Assembly (NCBI GenBank): GCA_004026145.2
Contig: CP034980.1
Coordinates: forward strand, 1-64,000
DNA length: 64,000 bases
DNA from: Takifugu bimaculatus
Taxonomy: Eukaryota; Chordata; Actinopteri; Tetraodontiformes; Tetraodontidae
Reading direction: 5' to 3'
The notes under the pieces are model-generated. The model saw only the letters and a list, made by a program, of their open reading frames with translations, made no database searches and had not been told where the DNA came from. Shown here piece after piece: positions 27,051-35,345 of this stretch; the stretch's first letter is position 1; the number at the start of each line of letters is the position of its first letter. The position numbers and the translations under genes were made by a program.

Positions 27051-30000
27051 GAATGACATTTCTGTGCATATGTCCTTTTGTCCTGTTGTGTATTGAAGCT
27101 TCCCTCCGTCTGCAGGATTCTGGACGTGCAGCCCAACCGGCTCTCGGTCGGTGGCGTGAGGTCAATAGAACCCGTCCTCCATCGGCGGGGGCAGATCGCC
27201 ACCCACGACTTTGTGGGCTGCATCATGGAGTTCGCCGTGAACGGCCGCCCGCTGGAGCCGAGTCAGGCGCTGGCGTCCCGCGGCATCCTTGACAGGTCGG
27301 TACCATCTGTCGCTCACTTCCCTTTTCTGCCCGCCGTGGTCTCGGCCCGTCCCGCCTGCTCGCCCCCACTCTCGCTGTGGGACATCTGTTCCAGCCCCCA
27401 GGAGGACTCAAAAGACGGTTTTCTCCTCCTAAAAGCAGATTTTTATTGCAGAATTCCCGAGAATTTTCCCGTGAATGGCGAGGACGGATCCTTTAACATG
27501 CAAATTCCGCCCCCCCCCCCCCCCCTCCCCCCACGCCGTCTGATTGTGGGTTTTGTGTGTCTGCAGATGTCCGAGACTGGAAGGAGCCTGCACCGCCAGC
27601 CCCTGCAGACACGGGGGCACCTGTTTGGACCACTGGTCCTGGCAGCAGTGCCAGTGCGTGGACGGCTTCACCGGCAGATTCTGTGAGAAATGTAAGCGCA
27701 GCTCCTCCGGAGTGTGTGTTCCCTCCTGATTCTTCCTGGTTCTTCCTGGTTCTTTCCTCGTGACTCGTGGATCCGCGCCCCCGCCTCACAGACGGCGTGA
27801 TGAGCGTTGCTTCAAAGCCTTTTGTGTGTAAATACCCGTTTCGAGAACCTCGAGAACCTCTGAAGGTTCAGCGCTACCAGTCGTTAGCCTTGCTGTCAGG
27901 GTGTCCTCCAGTCCGGAGGGTCAAAGGTCACGGTCGCCTCCCCAGACACCCTAAACTCGACTGTGGTTCCCTCGGCGTTCCTTCAGCGCCTCCTTCCAGT
28001 TGTTCCTGTGTATTTTCCCAGCAGAACTTTGCAGTTAACAAGATGATGGGCTGTTGGTGGTTTCGGTGTTGCGTCTGCTCGTACCCAACAATGGAGCCGA
28101 GCCCGTGATGCAACGCCGGGCCACAATGGCTCTGACCTGCGTCTGACCCCCGAGGTTTGGATCAGGGATGCAGGTCAAACGTGGCTCTTTCACACATTAA
28201 TCAAGAACGTTTGAGAACGGAACCAACACGGATTTCAGGGACGCGTTTTTAGCTAGTGCGCATGAGACCATCCTCAAAAATTCCGAAGCGTTCTCAAATT
28301 CCCCGGTAATTTCTATGTTTATCTGCAGATGTATCTGGATTTCCTCCACGCAGCTAAACGGAACACGACCTTAAAAAATAAGGAATTTCCATCCCGAGTG
28401 GCTGCAAGTCGACTCCGTCTGTCAGTCTAAATCTGAAAGGAACTATTTTATTTGCCACTTGGCGTCACGGTCGATTCTTGCGTCGGTGGCGAGCCAGCGG
28501 CCAACTTGGGTCCAGCTCTACAATGAAGCGTGAAAAAAAACAGCGATTCGAAAGTGGGCGGCGCCGCCGATGTTGCGCTGCAGCTTTAAACACGCGGCGT
28601 TTCACCGGGGTTGGGGGGCGCCGGCCGCCGCCGCCGACCCACATCTCTCAGTTACGGGAAGGTCTTTGTGACCGCTGGTGAGAATGTAAGAGGCAGTTTG
28701 TGGTTATGGCAGGCGGATTAGGAAAATCATTTAGTCCTGAATATGCACCAGCACCAAAGTGGAAACATCAATTTTACAATGGCCTGTGAGAGACGGGCGC
28801 ACTGACGAGAATCTCCTCCCCCCGCAGACGTGAGCGTGGACACCGCCCTGTCCCTGGACGGCACGGGCCGCCTGGACTACGCCCTGAAACCAGGTCCCAA
28901 ACGCGACGTGCTGTTGAGACGGGCCCTGCAGGGGGCGGCCTCTGACCCCTCGGGACCCAGCAGGCTGGAGGTGAAGTTCAGGACTCGCGGGAAGAGCGGG
29001 ACCCTGCTGCACGTGCAGGAGAGCAGCAACTACACCACCGTGAAGGTACGCGCTCCCATTCCTCCTCCAGAACCTCCTTCAAGCCTTTTTTTGGACATGA
29101 ATTCAAATCAGAACCAATGTTTACCCACTCACTGATTCCTGTAAACACGCATTCTAGAGGTAATCAAACACCCTGGAAGCTGCTTGGACGTTGGGAACGT
29201 CTTGAATGTTTGCTAGCCTGGAAGCTAACTCAGAAGCTACAACACTTTAACAACACTCGATGCTTGTGTGTCCTGTTTCTGTCCTCTCTCTGAAGACTTC
29301 CTGTCTCCTCACACCATTAGCTAACATGAAAGTCACCATTAACGGATGTTTTCTTCGCCTCCCGGACAGTTTGGGAGACCCGATCCGATCCGGGAGACCC
29401 GACTTTTCACCTACTAACAGTCATTTGGCAGTTTATTCCAACTCCTCCGTCTCTTCCTCATCCGGTTTTTGATCCCGGGCAGCAACCCAAACAGGCCTCA
29501 GTGCTCGTTCATCCTCTCCGATATGTCTTTTTGGACACCCCCCCCCCCCCCCCCCCCGGTGCTCATTGAAAGGCCGTCGCAGCTTCCTGAGTGCTGAAAA
29601 TCACCAGCGCAGCTAAAAAAGTGGAGCAGCTGCGGCAGCACATGCCGTCCGTGCGCACGTGTCGAGAGTCCGAACTAAATATACTGAGATGCATTAAACA
29701 AGATGTTTAAGAGATAAACTGGCTAATCTCTTTCCCAGGTTTGGAGCACTCGGCGTTCTTTGGCAGGGGGGACTTTCCATTTTCCTATTTTAAATCAGCT
29801 CTTCCGGAAACGACTTATCATTACTGATTTTGTGAGTCTTTGAAAGACGGAGAACGGGATTACTTTTCCATGGAAGTGAAGAGTGCACATATGAGATTAC
29901 CATGCGCAGCATAAGCCGCAAATTTGTTGTCCATGCCAGAGTGAACTTGATTAATTTCCCTCCCTCTCTCCGTCGGAAGGCCCCCGTGGGCGGACGAAGA

Positions 30001-33000
30001 GTGAATTTCGTTAAATTTGCTGTTCGCGGGTCGTGATTCGGTTCAGTCCCCTCAGCTGCGCCGACAGCCGGCGTGATGATGACATGATTGACTGCGCGGC
30101 CTCCTGCTGGCAGGGACTTTCAGGACTGCCAGCCTTTCAATCTTTGACCCCCCTCCTTTGGATTCTGACGGCTGAGTGGTGAAAAGACCTTCCCCTCATC
30201 GCCCGTGATGGATGTTGACACCCGGAGCCGCGATGCGCCCGTCTGAGAGGAGTTATGGGAGTGTATTTGTGTCCGGCCAGGGCTCAGCTCGCCACCCGCT
30301 TTCATTTAACCAGCGATTTGGTCTATTTACATACAGCTTCAAATCTTTTCCTTCTAGCTGCTCCTCCGCTAGCATGCTAGGCTCAACGTAGTGCCAATCT
30401 GAGCGTTATGTTGCTTGCTTTAGCTAACGGGCAGAAACCCGATCTCTTCAATCTCGACGCCGGGCCGAGGCGCCGCGCACGTGTCGGCTCAAAGAACCGC
30501 GGTTCTTCCCCCGGACGGCCTTTCGTCACATTGGTTCAACCCCAAATCCGAGTCTGGAAGGTTTTATAGGCGTGAAGTGACGATAGTAACAATTGTGCTG
30601 CATGTGTTTCTGTGTTTCCACCTCCCAGCTGAGGAATGGCAACATCCAGTACATCTCCGACGCCGGCGCGGTGGGGAAGGTGGAGCGGACCATCGGCGAC
30701 GCTCCGCTCTCCGACGGCCAGTGGCACACGCTGCAGCTGGTCAGGAACGGCTCCGCCACCCTGCTCCAGGTGGACGGCACTCACTCCAGGGTCGTCCAAC
30801 ACACCACCCAGGACTTCGGAGGTCTCGGTGTGCTCACCTTGTCCCTGGGAGGGATCCCACCAGGACCGGCTCAGCAGAAAACAGCTGCAGGTGAGCCGAG
30901 TCCGCCCGCGAGGACAGAAACGTCACTTCCAGTTTCACCACAGAATAAATACGTCAGTCTATTTCCTCTCCGTCGTTAATGCAACCGAAGAGCCGCCGAC
31001 CTCAAAATGGTCCCGACGTGTGTCCAAAAACATCAAACGGCCGCGCTCAGTTTTCAGTCCGGAGTAGCTAATGTATGCGGCGAGAGCGCTCCGTGTTCCC
31101 TTTAAGGATCCGGAGAAATGTTGTTATTCCGATCCACGGCGGACAGCTCCAGCATCCCACCACGACTCTAGAAGCTTCCTCGGAGGCTTTTCCGCCCCGC
31201 CGGGGGAAAAGACACCAGGAATTTCGGACATTTATCTTGTTTGCTTCGTCTCTCACACGTCTCACACACACACACACACACACGCGCGTGTGCTGCCCGT
31301 GTGTATTTACATGTTGTGTCAAACACGCTCGGTGAGGCTTTCGCTGGAAATTGCTAATGCAGCTCTGTTTTTATGTGTTATGGCAACCTCTTTTACACGC
31401 TGGGAGCGGGAACGCATGGATCCGCTCGTATACGCCGAGCTCAGGAGCCTCAGAAATCCAACTCAACCCCTTTTTTTGGCAGTGAATTATTTGTGCTGTG
31501 CAAACTGACCATATTTGGTGTCGGTCCAACACACTCGGCGATCCGAGGCCCTTCGACCCGGCAGAGATTTACCTGCCGTGAATAAATATTTCTTTATCAG
31601 AGCATCATTTACAGACAAAATAGCCAGTGTTGGTTTAATTTGAGTCTAATTGGGAGCGAGAACCTCTGAGAACCTCCACTGTTCTCTGTCCCATTGACTC
31701 CTGGCTCGGATGTCCTGGAGCGCGTGGGAAGAGCAATTAGTAAGAGGTGAAGGAGAGGGTTTCCAGGGGGACGTGATGCAACACGGGGAGTTTCAGGAAA
31801 CCTAATCGAATCTTCAGAAATGATATGGTAGAAACCAGCAATTCCAGCGATTTGTTCCAGTTTTAATCTTGAGGACCAACACATGTGAAACCAGCCTCGT
31901 GGGCGGAGCGGCCGGCGCTCCGCTGCGTCCTGCTGAGAGCCAACGAAGAGTCCAGAATGGATTTAATCTGCAGAGGAATAATTGAATAAAACAAATCGAT
32001 TTGCGCTAGTGGGGCAGCACTGTCAGGCAACGCGCAGTCCCGCGATGATCCGAGCCAGATGTGCGCCCCGGAGCGACCACGCAGATAATGACGGCGGTGA
32101 CGTGAAAATATCTCGATTGATTCGGCTCGTTTTAACAATCCCTTTTTTTTTTTTTTCGCGGTCCAAGCTTGAACCAATTAGCCATCCAAACAAAATTCCT
32201 TCAGCTCTGATTCCGTGTGCAGGTTCCTGTTGTTAGTACGGAACCAGTTGAAGCTCTGCAGACTCTTCCCTTCTAATGACGGTCTATAAAATGCCCAAAA
32301 TAAGCTCCGCTGGTTAAAGGATCCGGCTGCTTATCAAACTAGCAAAGTTAAATGACAAACAAGAGTCTTGATGGGGTGGCTACTGGAACATCTGTTTGCT
32401 GAACTGCTTTCCTCTCATTGGTTCGCAGGTTTTGATGGCTGCCTGGCCTATGTGAGGTACAACGGGGAGAACCTGCCCTTCACCGGAGAGCACAGCCTCG
32501 TCACCCTGACCAAGACCAGTTCGTCTGTCAAGATCGGCTGCAGGGGTCCGAACCTGTGTGAGAGCAACCCGTGCTGGGACGGCTTGATGTGTGTCAACCA
32601 GTGGTACACATACCAGTGTGTCCCGCCCGGTGACTGCGCCTCTAATCCCTGCCAGAACCAGGGCAGCTGTGTGCCGGGCCTCCACTCAGGTTTCACTTGT
32701 GTCTGCTCCGAGTTCTATACAGGAAAGAGTTGCGAGACTTTGGTGGCCTGTTTGGGTGTCCAGTGTCCCGAGGGTACCGTCTGTAAGACGGCTAACAACG
32801 GCGCATTTGTGTGCAGTCCAAACCCCACAGCAGAGACCATGGTTCTGCCCATTTGGGCGGTGCCAGCAATCGTTGGCAGCTGTGCCACTGTTCTCGCCCT
32901 GGTGGTGCTCGGCCTCATCCTGTGCAACCACTGCCGGGGCCGCAACAAGACCAAAGTGCCAAAGGAGCCCAAGGAGAAGAAGCCCAAGGAGAAGAAAAAG

Positions 33001-34338
33001 AAGAAAAAGAAAAAGGGCAGCGAGAACGTAGCGTTTGATGACCCAGACAACATCCCACCGTACGGAGACGACATGACAGTCCGGAAACAACCGGAAGGGA
33101 ACCCCAAACCGGACATCATTGAGCGGGAGAACCCTTATCTGATATACGATGAAACGGACATCCCCCACAACAACGAGGCCGTCCCCAGCGCCCCGTGCGC
33201 CCCCTGTAACGGCCAGGAGGCAGACATCGAACACTACGACATAGACAACGCTAGCAGCATCGCCCCCTCGGACGCAGACATCATCCAGCACTACAAACAG
33301 TTCCGCAGCCACACGCCCAAGTTCTCCATCCAGAGACACAGCCCACTGGGCTTTGCCAGACAGTCCCCCCTACCCCTAGGAGCCACCAGTTACACATACC
33401 AGCCTCAGTACACCCAAGCACTGAGGTCCACTCCGCTTAGCCACTCCCACTCTGCGTGCCCCACCCCTAACCCTCTTTCCAGACACTCCCCTGCACCATT
33501 TACCAAACCTTCTTCTTTTTACCGGAACACCCCGACTAGAGAGCTGAACTTGGCCCGCCGCGAGGGCAGCCCGCTGGACCTGCACAATGACATGTGCCAG
33601 CCGCCACCCATGTTCAACTACGCCACCCGGCTGGGGAGGCGGAGCAAGAGTCCGCAGACCATGGTCAGCCATGGCCACACCTCCAGGCCCAGCAGTCGGC
33701 TCAAACAGCCGATTGAACAGATTCCCCTGGAGACGGGACCTCCTGTGGGGCTGTCCATCGAGGAAGTGGAGCGGCTGAATACTCCGCGGCCACGCAACCC
33801 CAGCATCTGCAGCGCCGACCACGGGCGCTCCAGCTCCGAGGAGGACTGCCGCAGGCCGCTGTCGAGGGTTCGCAATCCAGCCGACGGCATCCCTGCCCCA
33901 GAGTCCTCCTCAGAAAGTGACTCGCACGACTCCTTCACTTGTTCCGAGATGGAGTACGACCGGGAAAAACCGGTGTCCTACAGCTCCAGAGTCCCGAAAC
34001 TCTCGCAGGTCAACGAGTCGGACGCCGACGACGAGGACTACGGCGGGAGGATGAAGCAGAGGAGATATTCGAGTCGGAGGGCAGAAGGAGGGCCGGGTGT
34101 TGCCCAGATGCCTCCGACGGACCAGCACTACACCCTGCCCCACAAGCTAGGCCAGCAGACTGGGGGCTTCAACTGGGACAATCTGTTGAACTGGGGCCCA
34201 GGTTTTGGACAGTATGTGGACGTGTTCAAGGACTTAGCCTCGCTGCCAGAGAACGCGGCGGCGAAGGACATTGAGATGAACAGCGGGGACGGCTCAGTGA
34301 CCATCCTGAACGAGGGAGAAGCCGAACAATATGTATGA
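3721..34338 (+). CDS. fat4: FAT4 atypical cadherin, 3' portion of the gene (15 exons, 5' end outside window)
   Basis: Joined exons (listed separately) encode the C-terminal ~3,228 residues of a giant single-pass cadherin. Seen: 18 cadherin repeats with DxNDN-type linkers, EGF x4, laminin G, EGF, laminin G, EGF, a hydrophobic helix (about 32845-32930), a lysine-rich juxtamembrane stretch and a ~470-residue tail ending EGEAEQYV. Family knowledge: FAT4 pairs with Dachsous1 across cell contacts at the plasma membrane and acts in planar cell polarity and Hippo-linked growth control; FAT1-3 have only one laminin G domain and a different tail, so the FAT4 call is firm. Human FAT4 has 34 cadherin repeats and ~4,980 residues, so about 16 repeats and ~1,750 residues should lie upstream. 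Exon phases match at all junctions. One extra base near 4360-4365 breaks the frame in exon 2; the other exons are intact, so I do not call a pseudogene. Confidence 0.96.
4059..4410 (+). CDS. fat4: fat4 exon b: cadherin repeat, with a one-base frameshift
   Basis: Acceptor TATCTCGCAG, donor GTACGT at 4411. The reading frame gives SIVAAILASDSDSGINGEVTY, LDYE in place of LDRE, and the linker DVNDNPPAF. After SVSESLP the frame shifts: reading on needs one base fewer among the C/G run at 4360-4365, after which VGSSIVTVGASDADD follows and joins correctly to the next exon (PNAQLLYRI). In the unshifted frame no donor of the right phase exists. The exon is otherwise normal, so a sequencing or assembly insertion is the simplest reading. 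Confidence 0.9.
4411..5300 (+). other. fat4: Intron between fat4 exons b and c
   Basis: 890 bases with normal donor and acceptor. It has a G tract at about 4865-4876 and short T and A runs. No gene or element recognised. Confidence 0.85.
5301..6223 (+). CDS. fat4: fat4 exon c: three cadherin repeats
   Basis: Acceptor GGGTTTCCAG, donor GTTAGA at 6224. The exon enters with two bases of a split glycine codon and ends in phase 0 after ...NLPTNILQ. It contains the linkers DVNDCPPTF, DVNDNTPSF and DVNDCSPVF and three copies of LDRE. Two linkers have cysteine where asparagine is usual. The open frame runs through the whole 923 bases without a stop. Confidence 0.95.
6224..7194 (+). other. fat4: Intron between fat4 exons c and d
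   Basis: 971 bases, phase 0. No coding signal and no repeat of note. Confidence 0.85.
7195..7369 (+). CDS. fat4: fat4 exon d: middle of a cadherin repeat
   Basis: Acceptor GTCGTTTGCAG, donor GTGAGA at 7370. It starts in phase 0 with VVARDDDQGANGQLSYML and ends one base into a glycine codon after ITATDS. It carries the DxD-type calcium site (ARDDDQGANG) and the VDRE motif of one cadherin repeat; its C-terminal strand is supplied by the next exon 7.6 kb away. Confidence 0.92.
7370..14999 (+). other. fat4: Large 7.6-kb intron between fat4 exons d and e
   Basis: By far the longest intron seen complete in the window. It splits one cadherin repeat. It holds a C17 tract at 11830-11846, several G tracts (for example about 11935-11945 and 13037-13046) and an AT-rich block near 12340-12560 with TTTAATTAAG, TAATCAGTTAATCC and TGATGACGCAAT. 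No exon-like reading frame flanked by splice sites was recognised on either strand. Confidence 0.8.
15000..15180 (+). CDS. fat4: fat4 exon e: cadherin repeat boundary
   Basis: Acceptor CCATCTCCAG, donor GTAATG at 15181. Reads VPPLSGTCTVTVSVSDVNDNAP then VFTASSF and DADVGNNGVI, that is, the last strand of one repeat, a canonical DVNDNAP linker and the first half of the next repeat. Phase 1 in and phase 2 out fit both neighbours. Confidence 0.92.
15181..17047 (+). other. fat4: Intron between fat4 exons e and f
   Basis: 1,867 bases, AT-richer than its neighbours. The stretch at about 16215-16420 (with AATGAGGATATTAATCATC) looks less random than the rest and could be conserved non-coding DNA. 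No gene seen. Confidence 0.8.
17048..17298 (+). CDS. fat4: fat4 exon f: cadherin repeat
   Basis: Acceptor TCTTTCCCACAG, donor GTTTGG at 17299 (a weak but plausible donor). Starts with the last base of a serine codon and reads YSLSGGHGQFSINPATGQ, LDREERANYQ and the linker DINDNPPRF, then HHHPYVTHIPAST. Ends one base into a glycine codon that the next exon completes. Confidence 0.92.
17472..21821 (+). CDS. fat4: fat4 exon g: giant exon with the last cadherin repeats and EGF 1-3
   Basis: A single 4,350-base open exon (acceptor GATGTCTTCAG, donor GTAATT at 21822). It completes one repeat and encodes ten more; linkers are seen at about 18008 (DVNDNHPVF), 18320, 18617, 18950, 19582, 20216 (DANDPPVF), 20533 and 20843. 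Linkers near 17720, 19280 and 19905 are degenerate. A cysteine-poor membrane-proximal stretch follows (about 20875-21430), then EGF 1 (CTHNPCQNGGSC, from ~21444), a calcium-type EGF 2 (DINEC, ~21611) and EGF 3 (DVNEC, ~21725), whose last cysteine is in the next exon. Human FAT4 has a similarly large exon at this place (family knowledge). Confidence 0.97.
21822..22675 (+). other. fat4: Intron between fat4 exons g and h
   Basis: 854 bases. Although the open frame continues 119 bases past the donor at 21822, the sequence there is not EGF-like and GCAG|GTAATT joins correctly to exon h. Nothing else recognised. Confidence 0.85.
22676..22780 (+). CDS. fat4: fat4 exon h: EGF module 4
   Basis: Acceptor GTGAATCCAG, donor GTGAGT at 22781; 105 bases, phase 1 on both sides, so it is a symmetrical exon. 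Reads KTCDSIINHCECNPCFNGG and then SCQNRVDGYYCHCPF, a complete set of EGF cysteines apart from the last, which lies in the next exon. Confidence 0.95.
22781..24277 (+). other. fat4: Intron between fat4 exons h and i, mostly minisatellite
   Basis: 1,497 bases, of which about 950 are the telomere-like array listed separately. The first 500 bases hold ordinary unique sequence. The array stops 43 bases before the acceptor. Confidence 0.85.
23286..24234 (+). repeat. Telomere-like interstitial minisatellite
   Basis: About 43 head-to-tail units. The basic 19-base unit is CCCTAACCCGATGATCTGA; a 25-base form has an extra CCCTAA. The vertebrate telomere hexamer (C strand) thus alternates with a fixed block CC[CA/CG/TG]ATGATCTGA. 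Single-base variants (CCCTACCCC, CCCTAGCCC, CCCCAACCC, CCTTAACC) are scattered through the array, which suggests it is not brand new. It lies inside fat4 and has no coding role. Confidence 0.95.
24278..24585 (+). CDS. fat4: fat4 exon i: end of EGF 4 and first part of laminin G 1
   Basis: Acceptor CTTCTGTCCTCAG lies 43 bases after a telomere-like array; donor GTGAGA at 24586. VFGKHCELNSYGFEELSY closes EGF 4 and opens laminin G 1; FATLKSNALLMYN, AEFLALEILEGRVRFSFNL and SDGQFHTVIARRAGM are the core strands of the domain. Ends in phase 0. Confidence 0.95.
25644..25690 (+). repeat. Imperfect GT/GC repeat
   Basis: Mixed GTGTGT, GCGTGC and GCATGT units in the intron before exon j. Confidence 0.85.
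26473..26496 (+). repeat. (GT)12 microsatellite at the exon j acceptor
   Basis: Perfect dinucleotide run ending eight bases before the exon; it occupies the place of the pyrimidine tract. Confidence 0.95.
26505..26590 (+). CDS. fat4: fat4 exon j: laminin G 1, 86-base exon behind a GT repeat
   Basis: Reads AASLTLDLCGDDQEPGYC then AVSNVAVHTDW, continuing laminin G 1. The acceptor is unusual: (GT)12 at 26473-26496 is followed only by TCATGCAG. Donor GTAAGG at 26591. Phase 0 in, phase 2 out, so skipping this exon alone would shift the frame. Confidence 0.93.
26881..26930 (+). repeat. (TG)12 followed by (GA)n
   Basis: Compound microsatellite inside a fat4 intron: TG repeat to 26904, then AG/GA with one GGG interruption. 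Confidence 0.93.
26989..27046 (+). repeat. (TG)29 microsatellite
   Basis: Perfect 58-base dinucleotide run inside a fat4 intron; a likely length-variable marker. Confidence 0.95.
27116..27295 (+). CDS. fat4: fat4 exon k: end of laminin G 1
   Basis: Acceptor CCGTCTGCAG, donor GTCGGT at 27296. Completes the tryptophan codon and reads ILDVQPNRLSVGGVRSIEP, then DFVGCIMEFAVNGRPLEPSQ, a conserved end of the FAT4 laminin G 1 domain with its disulphide cysteine. 180 bases, phase 2 on both sides. Confidence 0.95.
27567..27691 (+). CDS. fat4: fat4 exon l: EGF module 5 between the laminin G domains
   Basis: Acceptor GTGTGTCTGCAG, donor GTAAGC at 27692. Reads CPRLEGACTASPCRHGGTC and then WSWQQCQCVDGFTGRFCEK, one EGF module. 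A long C tract (27510-27532) lies about 35 bases upstream and may serve as part of the pyrimidine tract. Phase 2 in, phase 1 out. Confidence 0.95.
27692..28827 (+). other. fat4: Intron between fat4 exons l and m
   Basis: 1,136 bases. A short direct repeat (TTCTTCCTGG three times, about 27730-27758) and a duplicated CGAGAACCT near 27841 are visible. No gene recognised. Confidence 0.85.
28828..29045 (+). CDS. fat4: fat4 exon m: first part of laminin G 2
   Basis: Acceptor CTCCCCCCGCAG, donor GTACGC at 29046. Reads VSVDTALSLDGTGRLDYAL, then RLEVKFRTRGKSGTLLHVQ and ESSNYTTVK, the opening strands of laminin G 2. Ends in phase 0. Confidence 0.94.
29046..30628 (+). other. fat4: Intron between fat4 exons m and n
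   Basis: 1,583 bases. It holds a C20 tract at 29538-29557. The block at about 29700-29960 is AT-richer and might be conserved regulatory DNA. No gene seen. Confidence 0.83.
29538..29557 (+). repeat. C20 homopolymer tract
   Basis: Twenty cytosines in a row in a fat4 intron. Such tracts are often mis-sized in assemblies. Confidence 0.9.
30629..30890 (+). CDS. fat4: fat4 exon n: core of laminin G 2
   Basis: Acceptor TTCCACCTCCCAG, donor GTGAGC at 30891. Reads LRNGNIQYISDAG, KVERTIGDAPLSDGQWHTLQ and TTQDFGGLGVLTLSLGGIPP, typical laminin G strands; the DFGGL...LSLGGIPP stretch is well kept in FAT4. Ends one base into a glycine codon. Confidence 0.95.
30891..32428 (+). other. fat4: Intron between fat4 exons n and o
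   Basis: 1,538 bases with a (CA)10 run at 31263-31282. The stretch about 31565-31660 (GAATAAATATTTCTTTATC and neighbours) is AT-rich in a GC-rich setting. No gene seen. Confidence 0.83.
31263..31282 (+). repeat. (CA)10 microsatellite
   Basis: Simple dinucleotide run in the last fat4 intron, followed by CGCGCGTG. Confidence 0.9.
32429..34338 (+). CDS. fat4: fat4 exon o: end of laminin G 2, EGF 6, transmembrane helix and cytoplasmic tail
   Basis: Acceptor TTGGTTCGCAG. FDGCLAYVRYNGENLPF ends laminin G 2; CESNPCW...CVPPGDC is a partial EGF-like link and CASNPCQNQGSC...SCE (about 32635-32735) is EGF 6. The helix WAVPAIVGSCATVLALVVLG is followed by CNHC and a basic stretch with eight lysines in a row (about 32992-33015). 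The tail contains NVAFDDPDNIPPYGDD, ENPYLIYDETDIP, IEHYDIDNASSIAPSD, LGRRSKSPQ, ERLNTPRPRNPSICSADHGR and FNWDNLLNWGPGFGQYVDVF, all close to vertebrate FAT4. Stop TGA at 34336-34338. The tail links to Hippo/planar polarity effectors in the family. Confidence 0.97.
32845..32930 (+). other. fat4: Transmembrane segment of FAT4
   Basis: About 23-25 mainly hydrophobic residues (LPIWAVPAIVGS then CATVLALVVLGLILC) followed at once by HCRGRNKTK and a lysine-rich run, which gives the expected positive-inside, type I orientation. Confidence 0.9.
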
Positions 34339-34652
34339 GAATATTTATTTGGACGTTGTAGAATACGAAGTTCTCCGTTTAAAGAAAAAAAAAAGGAAGT
34401 CTGTAAATTTCAAGAGAACTTGGACTTTGTGTTGTTTTCGCATTAATCAGAGTAACGAGACGACTCTCAGCGCGGTAAGGCAGCGAACCTGCGGGGCGGC
34501 CATCTTGGAATATTCTGTACAGTCGTGCACTCGCGTCTCAGAGGCCTCGTTCCCATTTACACGCACACATGAATCCCATATAGGTCCTTTCACAATATCT
34601 CCATCAAACACTTCTGGTTTTTATTACCGATGCGGCTGCTCCTCTCCAAAAA

Positions 34653-34658
34653 AATAAA
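34653..34658 (+). promoter_or_regulatory. fat4: Possible proximal poly(A) signal AATAAA
   Basis: AATAAA within CCAAAAAAATAAAAACAG, 315 bases after the stop. It could give a short 3' UTR form; nothing in the sequence shows whether it is used. Confidence 0.35.
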
Positions 34659-35322
34659 AACAGAGCGGCCTCACAGCTGCGAGATAAGACTGCCGAGAAC
34701 TTTAACACGGGAAAAGAACTCCAGCGATCCTAAAGGCAGCCCGGTGTTTTCGTCTTTGTCGGGGTCCATAGTGAACTTAGCTAAAAGGAAGCAGGTGTCG
34801 AATGCGGCCGCACCTGCCGACAGGACGCGGCCCAAAACGGTGCCGTGGCGACTTTTCCCGTCCGTCTTTGCCGGTGTTTCCCGCCCGTCCGTCCGTCCGT
34901 CCAGTCCCTGCCTTACAGACATTTGAGGATAATGTTCTCCTGAACTTCAGGGGGTTCTTTTCAGATTTGCCATGTTTTTTTTCCTCCCTGTGTGACGCCA
35001 TGGTGACGATATGTGGATCCTGTAAAACTAAAACGTGTACATTTTTTAATTTCACGAGAACTCGTGGAGTCGTTGGTATGTGTGTGTGTCCACCATTTTG
35101 ACATGTACGGTTTTGACATTTTTGTACTGTTTATTAACTTAAATTACTTAAGCTGTGTTTTTATGGATATTTTCATATGCTGAAGTGTAAGTTCTTGCTT
35201 TCGGGGAAAGTAAGTTTGAAGACTTATTTTTTACATTTGTTACATATGTAACATCAGTATTTTCCACTTTTGATAAACTATAACATGCTGTATGCTTTGT
35301 ACTTGTAAAAAGCCAATAACAG

Positions 35323-35328
35323 AATAAA
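35323..35328 (+). promoter_or_regulatory. fat4: Main poly(A) signal AATAAA of fat4
   Basis: AATAAA in CAGAATAAAAAAATATT, about 985 bases after the stop codon and at the end of the AT-rich part of the 3' UTR. No later AATAAA was seen close by, so I take it as the likely main signal. Confidence 0.65.
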
Positions 35329-35345
35329 AAAATATTTATTTAAAG

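Larger units (their letters stand above)
26591..27115 (+). other. fat4: Intron between fat4 exons j and k, rich in TG repeats
   Basis: 525 bases containing (TG)12 followed by a GA run at 26881-26930 and (TG)29 at 26989-27046. The (TG)29 run ends 69 bases before the acceptor of exon k. Confidence 0.88.
34339..35345 (+). other. fat4: fat4 3' untranslated region
   Basis: Non-coding sequence after the TGA up to about 20 bases past the stronger poly(A) signal. It is AT-rich towards its end (35100-35345) and contains a short (GTCC)4 run near 34885 and an ATTTA motif close to the end. The exact cleavage site is not visible from sequence alone. Confidence 0.7.

Noticed and set aside
26824..27226. 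Minus-strand frames rich in HT repeats
   Set aside because: They are translations of (CA)n microsatellites lying opposite real fat4 exons.
32368..32428. ATG-started extension upstream of the last fat4 exon
   Set aside because: The ATG is intronic; the acceptor TTCGCAG at 32428 and the phase of exon n show that the exon begins at 32429.
3721..34338. Calling the gene FAT1, FAT2, FAT3 or Dachsous
   Set aside because: Two laminin G domains with an EGF between them, six EGF modules and the FNWDNLLNWGPGFG tail fit FAT4; FAT1-3 have one laminin G and Dachsous has none.
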